From NCBI GenBank assembly GCA_963791325.1, contig CAWBRU010000002.1:310001-374000 (forward strand): 64,000 nucleotides of DNA, read 5' to 3'. The translations under genes were made by a program, and so were the position numbers. The number at the start of each line of letters is the position of its first letter. Position 1 is the first letter of the stretch. Below the pieces are notes generated by a model, which made no database searches, had not been told where the DNA came from, and saw only the letters and a list, made by a program, of their open reading frames with translations. Source of the stretch: JBEVJK01 sp963791325 (GTDB taxonomy: Bacteria > Pseudomonadota > Alphaproteobacteria > Rhizobiales > Rhizobiaceae). Positions 51,901 to 61,097 of the stretch are shown piece by piece.

Positions 51901-53681
51901 GCCGGCTGATCGGCGAACTCGAAGGTGCGCTCGCTGATCACCTGGAAACCCATGTTCTCCAGCACCGGTACCCGCCGCGACAGCGCCACCGGCGCGCCGA
52001 AATGATAGATCTTGAGCGCCGCCTGGTCGGCCGGCTGGCCCTTGTGGCGGCAGAAATCGATGGCGATCGGATCGGCCCCGCTCAGCTGCGCGATGCGCCC
52101 GGCATCGACCAGCGCCTCGGCCGGCGAGAAGGTGCCGCGATAGCTTTCGGGCACCCGCGCCGCAATCGCCATGTGGGTGGGGTCAGCGCCGGCTGCGGCG
52201 GCCGCCTCGCGCAGACCGTCCTCCCAGGTGCGGACGATGTCGCGGATGCCGGCCTCGAGCGTCCTCGGATCGACCTTCGGCGTGCGCCCGCCCGAGCGGC
52301 CGATGATGAAATGGACGCGGGCCAGGCTGCCCTCCGGAAAGGCCGGATAATAGGCCGACAAGCGGCCGTCGAACGCCTCCTTGAGGAAGTTGCCGATCTT
52401 CTCGCGCACGGCGCTGTCGTAGCGGTCGCGGGGGACGAAAACGATCACCGAGACGAACCGGTCGAACTGGTCGACGCGCACCAGCGCACGCACCCGGGGC
52501 CGCTCGCCAAGCGCCAGGATGGCTTCGGCATGCTTGCGCAACACCGGCACCGGCACCTGGAAGAGCTCGTCGCGCGGATAGGACTCGAGCACATTGATCA
52601 GCGCCTTGCCGGAGTGGTCGGCGGGGTTGAAGCCCGACTTGGCGATCACCGCGTCCGTCTTGGAGCGCAGGAAGGGGATCCGCTGCACCGATCTCGTATA
52701 GGCCGTCGAGGTGAACAGCCCGACGATGCGCAGCTCGCCCGACAGGCGGCCGCGCTTGTCGTAGGTCTTGACGCCGATATAGTCGAGATAGGCGCGGCGG
52801 TGGACGACCGACTTGGCATTGGCCTTGGTGACGATCAGGGGATCGGGACCGTGCAGGAAAGCGCGGATCTCCGGCGTCGTTGTCACGGCCTCGGTGCCGC
52901 GCCGCAGCACCAGCACGTTGGGATCGGCGAGGATGCCGAGCCCGGCGCGCTCGGCGCGCTCCAACGTGCCGCTTTTTTCACCGCCGACATATTTGAACTC
53001 GCGCATGCCGAGGAAGGTGAAATTGTCGTCGCGCAGCCATTCCAGGAACGCGATCGCCTCGGCGACGGCCTTCTTGTCGAGCGGCACCGGGGCATAGCGG
53101 AACTCGGAGATCGCCTGGTCGAGCCGCGCCAGCATCGGCCGCCAGTCATGCACCGCGGCGCGCACTTGATTGAGAATGTGTTTGAGCCGCTCCGCCAGCG
53201 CCGCCGCCGTGGCTTCCGAAACCGGCCCGACATGAACCTGGATCACGCTCACCGGGTCGAGGCCGCCGCCGCGCGTTGCCCCCGGCTCGGTCGACATGCT
53301 GCCGACGCCGCTGCGGCCATGGCGCACATAGATCACCGGGTGGGCGACGAGCGTCGGCTCGCCAGCCGTTTCGGTGATCTCGCCGAGCACCGAATCGAAC
53401 AGAAAAGGCATGTTGTCATTGACGATGGTGACCACCGTCACCGGACGGCCGTCCGCCTCGATGCCGGTGTCGCGGTCGATGGCGATGACGCTCTCGCCCT
53501 TCTTGTGGCGCGCCACGGCAGTGCGCGCCAGCTCGGCCGCACGCTGCAGCGCGTCGGGCCGGTAGGCGCCGACGTCTTCGGCCGTGGTGCGCGACAGCAG
53601 CGTTTCGAGGAAGCGGGCGCCGTCTGCAGCGGTCGGCTGGTCGGGCATGCTGCGCGGCTTGGCGGATTTCCCGGCGGCCAT
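48900..53681 (-). CDS. gdhZ: NAD-specific glutamate dehydrogenase, large (GDH-180) type
   Basis: 1593 residues, the size of the 180-kDa class. An N-terminal ACT-like regulatory region (GESVIAIDRDTGIEADGRP) and long helical segments precede the catalytic core: RGGLRWSDRAQDYRTEVLGLVKAQQVKNAVIVPVGAKGGFF contains the substrate Lys, and VVGVGDMSGDVFGNGML is the NAD-binding turn. Deaminates glutamate to 2-oxoglutarate for carbon supply. Monocistronic and divergent from the AhpD-like gene. Confidence 0.95.
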   Translation of the reverse strand: MAAGKSAKPRSMPDQPTAADGARFLETLLSRTTAEDVGAYRPDALQRAAELARTAVARHKKGESVIAIDRDTGIEADGRPVTVVTIVNDNMPFLFDSVLGEITETAGEPTLVAHPVIYVRHGRSGVGSMSTEPGATRGGGLDPVSVIQVHVGPVSEATAAALAERLKHILNQVRAAVHDWRPMLARLDQAISEFRYAPVPLDKKAVAEAIAFLEWLRDDNFTFLGMREFKYVGGEKSGTLERAERAGLGILADPNVLVLRRGTEAVTTTPEIRAFLHGPDPLIVTKANAKSVVHRRAYLDYIGVKTYDKRGRLSGELRIVGLFTSTAYTRSVQRIPFLRSKTDAVIAKSGFNPADHSGKALINVLESYPRDELFQVPVPVLRKHAEAILALGERPRVRALVRVDQFDRFVSVIVFVPRDRYDSAVREKIGNFLKEAFDGRLSAYYPAFPEGSLARVHFIIGRSGGRTPKVDPRTLEAGIRDIVRTWEDGLREAAAAAGADPTHMAIAARVPESYRGTFSPAEALVDAGRIAQLSGADPIAIDFCRHKGQPADQAALKIYHFGAPVALSRRVPVLENMGFQVISERTFEFADQPAGTVFLHDMELANGYGGAISLDDRGALFEHVFLAVWRGESDDDRFNALAQTAGMEVGEIGILRAYGRYLQQAGIPQSQSFIAAALNRFPDIARALVRLFVLRFDPAAQEQAAVEARHVEAALKDALEAVPSIDDDTIIRRYRNLIQASVRTNFYAPRREAEPRSLAIKLQSRQIDGLPEPRPWREIFVYGPEVEGCHLRFGPVARGGLRWSDRAQDYRTEVLGLVKAQQVKNAVIVPVGAKGGFFPKRLPVNGSRDAVFAAGTAAYVNFVSSLLSVTDNLDGGQVVPPAGVVRHDGDDPYFVVAADKGTATFSDTANGISQAHDFWLDDAFASGGSAGYDHKKMGITARGAWEAVKRHFRERDRDIQTSPFTVVGVGDMSGDVFGNGMLLSRQTRLIAAFDHRDIFIDPDPDPEGSFAERERLFALPRSSWQDYDRDKLSAGGLVVSRSLKSVTLPAAAAAAIGMAKATASPAEIIGAILRTAADLLWFGGIGTYVRASGETNQEVGDRANDAIRINAADLKVKVVGEGANLGMTQRARIEFNLLGGACNSDAIDNSGGVNSSDVEVNIKIALASAMRKGTLTRPARNRLLAEMTEEVAALVLTNNYDQTLAISLARKRGLAALPHQARFMADLEERGLLDRQVETLPSPQALAERQLRGEALTRAELGVLLAYAKIVLAADLLHSSLPDETHFERDLLGYFPRRMAKKYQAEISGHRLRREIIARVVTNNVVDRAGPSFVRRLQDSSGRPAADVVRAFTVVRDGFGLAAVYRDIDALDNKVDGTAQLDFYQTCGRLIGVATAWFLKNDLRDLALDVRIVELRDARKVLEPQIGVLLPDFVRGRLADRQAAFQQAGAPQPLAEQLTALTIAELLPDIALIARQADADAIAAAKAFFAVGEAFRISRIEDGARAITPADYYDGLALVRANDAIGTARRRVAVAALTSHRGDAEPVGAWLAAGGERTATARERLQAITEGAELTVSRLTVAAGLLSDLAARA

Positions 53682-53790
53682 GTCGATTTCCCTCCCGCAC
53701 CGTCGCTTTGGGCACTATCGTAGCAGACAAGCGGGGTTTTGCGACACGCGCGTGACCAAACGCCGACCGCGGCGAGCCAGGAGGTGCCCG

Positions 53791-54357
53791 ATGAGTTCAC
53801 CAGTCATGGCCCTTGACCTTCCGCCGCTTGCAGAGCTCAGCCCCGAGACGGAGGCCTACTTCCAGAAGTGCCGCGACAAGCTCGGCCTCGTGCCCAACGT
53901 GCTCACCGCCTATGCCTTCGACGAAGCCAAGCTCGCCGGCTTCATCGCCATGTACAATGAGCTGATGCTTGCGCCCTCGGGCCTCACCAAGCTGGAGCGC
54001 GAAATGATTGCGGTCGCGGTCTCGGCCGTGAACCATTGCTTCTATTGCCTCGCCGCCCATGGCGCCGCCGTGCGAACGCTGTCGCAGGATCCGGCTTTCG
54101 GCGAGATGATCGCGATGAATTACCGGGCCGCGCCGCTGGCGCCGCGGCAGCGGGAGATGCTCGATTTCGCCGTCAAGCTCACCGAAACGCCCGACCGCAT
54201 CGGCGAGGCCGACCGGACCGCTCTTCGCGAGGCCGGCTTCAGCGACCGCGACATTTGGGACATCGCCGCGACGGCCGCCTTCTTCAACATGTCGAACCGT
54301 ATGGCCGCGGCGGTCGACATGCGCCCCAACGACGCCTATCACGCCATGGCGCGCTAG
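53791..54357 (+). CDS. AhpD/CMD-family peroxidase-related protein
   Basis: 188 residues. Carboxymuconolactone-decarboxylase fold with redox motif HCFYCLAAHG (Cys83, Cys86, His90) and the uncharacterised-peroxidase-related pattern ETEAYFQKCRDKLGLVPNVL. Such proteins reduce peroxides with thiol donors. ATG 53791 has AGGAGGT 5 bases upstream. Divergent from the GDH gene. Confidence 0.9.
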   Translation: MSSPVMALDLPPLAELSPETEAYFQKCRDKLGLVPNVLTAYAFDEAKLAGFIAMYNELMLAPSGLTKLEREMIAVAVSAVNHCFYCLAAHGAAVRTLSQDPAFGEMIAMNYRAAPLAPRQREMLDFAVKLTETPDRIGEADRTALREAGFSDRDIWDIAATAAFFNMSNRMAAAVDMRPNDAYHAMAR

Positions 54358-54364
54358 CCTCGAA

Positions 54365-54397
54365 CCAAAAAGAAGGCAGCCCGCAAGGCGGGCCGCC
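54365..54397 (-). terminator. Terminator between two convergent genes
   Basis: GGCAGCCCGC and GCGGGCCGCC form a GC-rich stem (54375..54397). On the minus strand it is followed by TTCTTTTT, closing the Pro/Ala-rich protein gene; it may also slow plus-strand transcripts. Confidence 0.75.
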
Positions 54398-54436
54398 TCC
54401 GTTACTCGGTACTTACGCTACGCGACTTGGCCGTAC

Positions 54437-54913
54437 CTACTGCGCAGGTTGTGCGGGCTGGGCCGGCTGGGCCGGAGCAGGCTCTGCCGGGGCCGGAGCG
54501 GCCGCCTTAGGAGCCATCGTACCGGTGTCAGCCGGGGCCGGAGCGGCCGCCTTAGGAGCCATCGTGCCGGTGTCGGCCGGAGCCTTGGCCGCTGGGGCGG
54601 ACGTGCCGGTGGCCGGCGGCGTTGCCGTGTCGCCTGCCGCGGGCGGCGTCGCTGGCGCGGTCGTGGTTGCGGTATTGTGGTTGCCGGCGAACATGAAATA
54701 GCCGACCACCGCCAAGACGGCGATCACCGCAGCGATCAGAATCCCGGTGCTGCTGCTCGACCCTGGCCGGGTCACGGCTCGGGGATCAGCCATCGGATCT
54801 GTCGTCGCGAGCGGATCGGTGGTCCTCAGATTTGGATTGAGCGGATCGACGTCCATCGGCGGGACAGGGCTGACGGGATCACGCGGATCCGGACTGCGAG
54901 CGGGATTGGCCAT
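54437..54913 (-). CDS. Pro/Ala-rich single-pass membrane protein
   Basis: 158 residues from ATG 54913 (GGAG upstream). A Pro/Asp/Thr-rich N-terminus (PVSPVPPMDVDPLNPNLRTTDPLATTDPM), one TM helix (GILIAAVIAVLAVVGYFMF), then a low-complexity Ala/Pro/Thr tail with two copies of the 15-residue unit ADTGTMAPKAAAPAP and a PAQ run at the end. Probably an inner-membrane protein with a periplasmic extended arm. Function unknown. Confidence 0.72.
   Translation of the reverse strand: MANPARSPDPRDPVSPVPPMDVDPLNPNLRTTDPLATTDPMADPRAVTRPGSSSSTGILIAAVIAVLAVVGYFMFAGNHNTATTTAPATPPAAGDTATPPATGTSAPAAKAPADTGTMAPKAAAPAPADTGTMAPKAAAPAPAEPAPAQPAQPAQPAQ
54486..54575 (-). repeat. 45-bp tandem duplication inside the Pro/Ala-rich gene
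   Basis: Two 45-bp units, 54486..54530 and 54531..54575, differ at two positions and encode the repeated ADTGTMAPKAAAPAP block. Copy number may vary between strains. Confidence 0.85.
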
Positions 54914-55054
54914 GGCGGTTTCTCCGTTGTTGCGGTGTAAGGGAACGCGCGAAACGGGAAACGGTTTCAAACCGTACGGCGAGCGGCCAACACAACCCTG
55001 TTCGGACGCAGCACCTGCCGCATCCTCAACGCTCCGTCGAGAGGGATGCGCCGG

Positions 55055-55264
55055 TTAGTCGGCCGTCGTCTTCTGATCGCCCGACTGCGCTTTCACCGGC
55101 TCAGGCGGTGGCGTTGTCTGGGGTGTCGACATCGTCTGCGTCGTCTCGATGCTGGCAACGACCGTACGGTCGGTCTGCTTGGACGCGCTTTGCTGGAATT
55201 CGCAAGCTGATGCGGCGGTCACTCCGACACAGAGCGCGGCCGTTGCTGCTAGGATCCGCTTCAT
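55055..55264 (-). CDS. Small secreted hypothetical protein
   Basis: 69 residues: signal peptide (ILAATAALCVGVTAASA|CEF), then a Thr/Gln/Pro-rich tail (TTQTMSTPQTTPPPEPVKAQSGDQKTTAD). ATG 55264 has GGAGGAG 6 bases upstream. The Cys directly after the signal could be a lipid-attachment site, though the -1 to -3 residues (SA) only loosely fit a lipobox. Unknown function; periplasmic. Confidence 0.62.
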   Translation of the reverse strand: MKRILAATAALCVGVTAASACEFQQSASKQTDRTVVASIETTQTMSTPQTTPPPEPVKAQSGDQKTTAD

Positions 55265-55355
55265 GCTGGGCTCCTCCAGGGGCTTGGGCCACTCAAGCCT
55301 AGCAGAGCGGACCGCGGCAGGCCAAATCACGCTTTGCGTGAACGTCCGCCGCGCC

Positions 55356-56441
55356 TCAGCCGGCCGGCGTCACTGCATATCCAGCCTTGCGCAGACGCGC
55401 GACCAACCCGTCCTCGCCCGGCAGATGCAGCGCGCCGACCGCAATGAAGGCGCCGCCCTGGTCGAGCAGGGGGATGGCACGGTCGGCCATGCCCTGGTTG
55501 CGGCCGGTGATGAGCGCGGCTTGAAAGGCCGCAAACCCGGTGGCGGTGCCGCTGTCTTCGGCAATAGCACTGCGGAACAGCGGCAGGAATGCGCCGGTGT
55601 CGCCGCTTTGATAGACCCCGATCATGGTCTCGACGAGATCGTCGACGCGAGGGCCGAGCCGTGCCGTCTCGACCAGGGCGGCAATATGCAGCGACATCGG
55701 CAGTGAGGCCATCGCCTGGAATTGGCTGAGGGCGGTCTCCAGCCCGACCACCGGCTTGCCGGCGGCCCGGGCTTGCTTGGCCAGCGCGACATCGAGCACC
55801 GGCGCACCTTCGGCCTGGCGGGCGAGTTCGCAAGCCGGCAGCGAGAGCATTGCCGACACCATCCACGGCTTCATCTTCGCGACCCGTTCAGGCGCAATGC
55901 CGCGGGCCGCCAGCGCCGCATCGACAGCCTCGTTGTCCGCAGCCGGCAGCAGCGAGGCGAGCGTGGTGCCGTCGGCAAGCAAAGTGAGATCGGGATGGGC
56001 AAGCAGCGTGGCCGACACCTTGCTGGGCTCAAGCACGTCGGTGGTCTCGATGGCCAGCGTGCGCGCCCCCGCAAAGGCCTCGGCCGCCGCCGGCGGCAGA
56101 TCGAGCACCCTCGGATCGGTAAGGTGCATGGTGCCGAAGAGATAGGAGACGTGGCCGTCGCGGGCGACGCGCCACAACAGGCCGCGGCCGTTGGGTATGG
56201 CTGCCGCTTCGCGCTCGATCGCTGCAGCCTTGGCCGGCTGCTCGCGCTGCAAGGCGGCCAGCAGGTCGTGACCCGAGCACGAACGGGCCGGCGCCGCCAC
56301 TGCCGGCCGAGCGGCGATGGCGGCGGCGACGAAGGCGAGCAGGAACAGGATGTTGAGCACGGCAAGCAGCGCCAGCAAAAGCTGCGCAATGCGGTCGCCG
56401 AGGGTGCGCGAATGGCCCATGGCCGTCAGCCTTAGCGGCAA
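55356..56441 (-). CDS. TraB/GumN family protein
   Basis: 361 residues. An N-terminal hydrophobic anchor or signal (LLLALLAVLNILFLLAFVAAAIAA), then the TraB/GumN domain: VSYLFGTMHLTDPRVLDLP with conserved GTMH, ETTDVLEP, GLETALSQFQ, and the C-terminal GGAFIAVGALHLPGEDGLVARLRKAGY. Related proteins are predicted erythromycin-esterase/Tiki-like metallo-hydrolases, but the substrate is unknown. Predicted periplasmic or membrane-anchored. Confidence 0.85.
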   Translation of the reverse strand: MPLRLTAMGHSRTLGDRIAQLLLALLAVLNILFLLAFVAAAIAARPAVAAPARSCSGHDLLAALQREQPAKAAAIEREAAAIPNGRGLLWRVARDGHVSYLFGTMHLTDPRVLDLPPAAAEAFAGARTLAIETTDVLEPSKVSATLLAHPDLTLLADGTTLASLLPAADNEAVDAALAARGIAPERVAKMKPWMVSAMLSLPACELARQAEGAPVLDVALAKQARAAGKPVVGLETALSQFQAMASLPMSLHIAALVETARLGPRVDDLVETMIGVYQSGDTGAFLPLFRSAIAEDSGTATGFAAFQAALITGRNQGMADRAIPLLDQGGAFIAVGALHLPGEDGLVARLRKAGYAVTPAG

Positions 56442-56490
56442 AATGCGGCAATTCCGTTAAGCTGCGTTGGGCGGCCACATCCGCGCCAGC

Positions 56491-56521
56491 ATAAAAGGGC
56501 CGCGCAGACTGCGCGGCCCTT
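56491..56521 (-). terminator. Terminator of the DUF1127 gene
   Basis: AAGGGCCGCGCAG (56495..56507) pairs with 56509..56521; on the minus strand TTTTAT follows. It sits about 60 bp after the stop at 56580. Confidence 0.8.
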
Positions 56522-56579
56522 GAGGCGGATCACCCTTCTTCGGATCGGCGCTCCGCTCCAAGTCGCGGGGCTTCAGGGC

Positions 56580-56747
56580 TCAGCGGCCGTAGACGTCGCG
56601 ATAGGCCTGGCGCAGCATTTCGCCGCGGTCGGCGCCCATGTCGGTCAGGTCACGGTGGGTGAGCGCCTGGATTTCGTCGACCAGCCGGTTGTACTTCGCT
56701 CGCTTGGCGATACGGCTGCGCGCATGGGTAATGAGGTCGGAGATCAT
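56580..56747 (-). CDS. DUF1127 (YjiS-like) small protein
   Basis: 55 residues from ATG 56747 (AAGGA 10 bases upstream). Basic helix ITHARSRIAKRAKYNRLVDEIQALTHRDLTDMGADRGEMLRQAYRDVYG has the DUF1127 core L-x4-D-x-GI/MG-R. Small DUF1127 proteins affect phosphate, carbon and RNA metabolism in Agrobacterium and Rhodobacter. Monocistronic with its own terminator. Confidence 0.8.
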   Translation of the reverse strand: MISDLITHARSRIAKRAKYNRLVDEIQALTHRDLTDMGADRGEMLRQAYRDVYGR

Positions 56748-56960
56748 GGTATCAGGTCCTTGTTCGGCTCCGTGCCCCCCAGCACGGCTCCAGGTGGTCC
56801 TCCCTGATCGCACGACGGAAGATGGGGCTTACCTTTGTGCACTGCAATATAGATTGCTGCAACACAGCATTGCGCTTGCCGCATACCTCGAAAGGGAGCT
56901 ATGCACAATCGTTAGGCGGCTAGCCTTGTAAACGGGCAAACAGCGGCAGCCTGATCGAAC

Positions 56961-57608
56961 TCAGGGCTTGTTGTGCACGCTTTCGTCGACGGAATGACGC
57001 ATGATCAGCGGCATCTGGCTCAGCGTGAACAGTAGCGTGAGCGGCATGATGCCCCAAACCTTGAACGCGACCCAGGTGTCGGTCGAGAACGACCGCCAGA
57101 TCACCTCGTTGAGCACCGCCAGGAGCAGGAAGAACAGCCCCCAGCGCAGGGTGAGCTTGCGCCAGCCCTCCGCGTCCATGCGGAACGCCGAATCGAAGAC
57201 GTAGCCGAGCAGCGAGCGGCCAAACAGCAGTCCGCCGAGCAGGACGACGCCGAACAGCGTGTTGACGATGGTCGGCTTCATCTTGATGAACACGTCGTCC
57301 TGCAGCCACAGCGTCAGCGCACCGAACACGAACACGACGATGCCGGACACCAGCGGCATGATCGGCAAAGTGCGGGTGAGCAGCCAGGACGCCGCCAAGG
57401 CCATCGCAGTGGCAAGCATGAACAGGCCGGTGGCCACGAAGATCGGTCCGCCGAGTGCGGCAAGCGCTGGAAACTGCTCGGCCAGCCGCGCCCCGCGCGC
57501 ATTGGCGAAGAAGAACACCAGAAGCGGCCCAAGCTCGAGTGCGAGCTTGAGCAGCGGGTTGATTTCCTTGCGGCGGGGATCGGAAGGGTCGCGTTCGATG
57601 ACCGGCAT
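56961..57608 (-). CDS. yciB: Inner-membrane septation protein A (YciB)
   Basis: 215 residues, 5-6 TM helices. LALELGPLLVFFFANARGARL and MKPTIVNTLFGVVLLGGLLFGRSLLGYVFDSAFRMDAEGWRKLTLRWGLFFL...NEVIWRSFSTDTWVAFKVWGIMPLT are the YciB/IspZ signature. Involved in envelope integrity and intracellular septation. ATG 57608 lies 5 bp after the ftsY stop, last gene of the dapF-mtaB-ftsY-yciB unit. Confidence 0.94.
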   Translation of the reverse strand: MPVIERDPSDPRRKEINPLLKLALELGPLLVFFFANARGARLAEQFPALAALGGPIFVATGLFMLATAMALAASWLLTRTLPIMPLVSGIVVFVFGALTLWLQDDVFIKMKPTIVNTLFGVVLLGGLLFGRSLLGYVFDSAFRMDAEGWRKLTLRWGLFFLLLAVLNEVIWRSFSTDTWVAFKVWGIMPLTLLFTLSQMPLIMRHSVDESVHNKP

Positions 57609-57613
57609 GAAAA

Positions 57614-58882
57614 TCACACTCCTGCGATCGCCTTGGCGAAGTCGGCGGCGGAAAAGGGTTCGAGGTCGTCGACCTGCTCGCCGATGCCGATGAAGAACAC
57701 CGGCAGCCGATGCTTGGCGGCGATGGCGACCAGGATGCCGCCCCGTGCCGTGCCGTCGAGCTTGGTCATCACCAGGCCGTTGACGCCGGCCACGTTGCGG
57801 AAGATCTCGACCTGATTGAGCGCGTTCTGTCCGGTCGTCGCATCGACCGTCAGCAGCACCGTATGCGGCGCGTCCGCATCGAGCTTGCCCAGCACCCGCA
57901 CGATCTTCTCGAGTTCGGCCATCAGCTCGGTCTTGTTCTGCAGCCGCCCGGCGGTGTCGATGATCAGCACGTCGGCACCGCTCTCCTTGGCCTGGCGGAA
58001 GGCGTCGAAGGCGAGCCCGGCGGCATCGGCCCCGAGCCGGCTGGCCACCACCGGGGCGGCCGTGCGCTCGCCCCAGATCTTGAGCTGCTCGATTGCCGCG
58101 GCACGGAACGTGTCGCCGGCTGCGAGCATCACCGAGAGCCCGGCACCGGCGAGCTTGGCCGCGAGCTTGCCGATCGTCGTCGTCTTGCCGGTGCCGTTGA
58201 CGCCGACGACCAGGATGACGTGCGGCTTGTGGGAAAGGTCGAGCTCCAGCGGCTGGGCGACCGGGCCGAGCACCTTCTCGATCTCCGCCGCCATGATCGA
58301 GCGCACCTCGGCCTCGGAGACATCGCGGCCATAGCGTCCGGAGGCGAGCGCGTCGGTGATCCTGATCGCCGTCTCCATGCCCAGATCGGCGCGGATGAGC
58401 ACGTCTTCGAGGTCCTGCAGCGCTTCCTCGTCCAGCTTGCGCTTGGTGAACACGCCGGCGATGTTGCTCGACAGCTCGCGCGAGGACCGCGCCAGGCCTT
58501 GCCTCAGCCGGATGAACCAGGCCGGCCGGGCGGCAGCCGGCTCGGGCGCAGTCTCCGGCGCGGTCGTGCCCGTCACCGCCCGGCCGACCGTGATCCGGCC
58601 GCTCAGCCCGTGTGCGGCCGGCGGCGGCCCGCTCGGCGCCGGCGGCAGCTCCGCCGGCGCCTCGTCGGGCTGCAGCATTGGGCTGGGCGGCTCGTCCGGA
58701 AGCGGCGGCGCAACGGGAGCGGCCGGCGGCGGCGCGTCCTGCGCACGGCCGAATTGTCCCTCGGCCTTCAGCGCATCCAACGCCGCCCAATTGATCGGCG
58801 CCAGCGGCTCGTCCTCGGCCGGCGCCTCGACCACCTCATTGGTGCCGAACGAAAATACCCGCTTGATGATGCCGAGCGCCAT
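57614..58882 (-). CDS. ftsY: Signal recognition particle receptor FtsY
   Basis: 422 residues. An acidic, Pro/Ala-rich N-terminal A domain (about 110 residues), N domain helices (LRQGLARSSRELSSNIAGVF), then the G domain with G1 GVNGTGKTTTIGKLA, DTAGRLQNKTELMAEL, TKLDGTARGG and the closing GEQVDDLEPFSAADFAKAIAG. Docks SRP-ribosome complexes at the membrane. Starts 3 bp after mtaB. Confidence 0.96.
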   Translation of the reverse strand: MALGIIKRVFSFGTNEVVEAPAEDEPLAPINWAALDALKAEGQFGRAQDAPPPAAPVAPPLPDEPPSPMLQPDEAPAELPPAPSGPPPAAHGLSGRITVGRAVTGTTAPETAPEPAAARPAWFIRLRQGLARSSRELSSNIAGVFTKRKLDEEALQDLEDVLIRADLGMETAIRITDALASGRYGRDVSEAEVRSIMAAEIEKVLGPVAQPLELDLSHKPHVILVVGVNGTGKTTTIGKLAAKLAGAGLSVMLAAGDTFRAAAIEQLKIWGERTAAPVVASRLGADAAGLAFDAFRQAKESGADVLIIDTAGRLQNKTELMAELEKIVRVLGKLDADAPHTVLLTVDATTGQNALNQVEIFRNVAGVNGLVMTKLDGTARGGILVAIAAKHRLPVFFIGIGEQVDDLEPFSAADFAKAIAGV

Positions 58883-58885
58883 GCG

Positions 58886-60165
<1,280 letters not shown>

Positions 60166-60166
<1 letters not shown>

Positions 60167-61044
60167 CAGGCGACGTCCTGGCGGTCTCGCGTCCAGGCGC
60201 CGGACCCCGGGTCGAAGCGGCCGGAGAATTCCCATGCGGCCGGGCCGGTGAGCACGACATGGTCGTCGGCGCGCCAATCGACGGCGAGCGTTCCGCCCGG
60301 CACGGTGACCGCGACGCTGCGCCCGGTCTTGCCGATCCGCGCGGCGCCGACCGCGGCCGCGCAGGCGGCCGACCCGCAGGCCTTGGTCAGCCCGGCGCCG
60401 CGCTCCCAGGTGCGCATCGTCACCGCTTGGCGGCCGGTGACCTTCACGATCGAGATATTGGCGCGTTCGGGAAACAGCGGATGATGTTCGAGCAGCGGGC
60501 CGAACCGCTCGAGGTCATAGCTCCCCACGTCCCGCTCGACCCAGAAGATCAGGTGCGGGTTGCCCATCGACATCGCCGACGGCACGCCGAGCGCCGGCGC
60601 GATGGCGCTGAGGTCGATGGCGACGCGGCGGGTATCGGGACAGTGCTGCGCGAGCGGGATCTCCTGCCAGCCGAACCGCGGCCTGCCCATATCGACGGCG
60701 ATCAGGTCGGGCCCGAGCACCTCGGCCGGCAGCAGCCCGGCGACCGTCTCGAAGGTGAATTGCCGGCGCGTACCGGCTCCGACCAGCGCGGACACCACGC
60801 AGCGCATGCCGTTGCCGCAGGCCTGGGCGGACGAGCCGTCGGAATTGAGGATATCGATGAAATAGTCCGTCCCCGCGGTCCGCGGATCATGGATCGCCAT
60901 GACCTGATCGAAGCGGGTCTCGGGATGATTGTTGAGCGCAACGGCGGCAGCCGGCTCGACCCGATCGGCACGGCCGCGCATGTCGGCGACGATGATCTCG
61001 TTGCCGAGCCCGTTCATTTTCGAGAAGGGAGCCGCAGGGCGCAT
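60166..61044 (-). CDS. dapF: Diaminopimelate epimerase
   Basis: 292 residues. FSKMNGLGNEIIVADMRG, catalytic Cys76 in ACGNGMRC and Cys223 in TKACGSAACAA form the two-base active site. Turns LL- into meso-diaminopimelate for peptidoglycan and lysine. First gene of the mtaB-ftsY-yciB unit. Confidence 0.95.
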
Positions 61045-61097
61045 GAGCGGCAGGATCCGGTTTCGTTTGGCGCCTATATGGCGGAAAGCGCTGCCGA

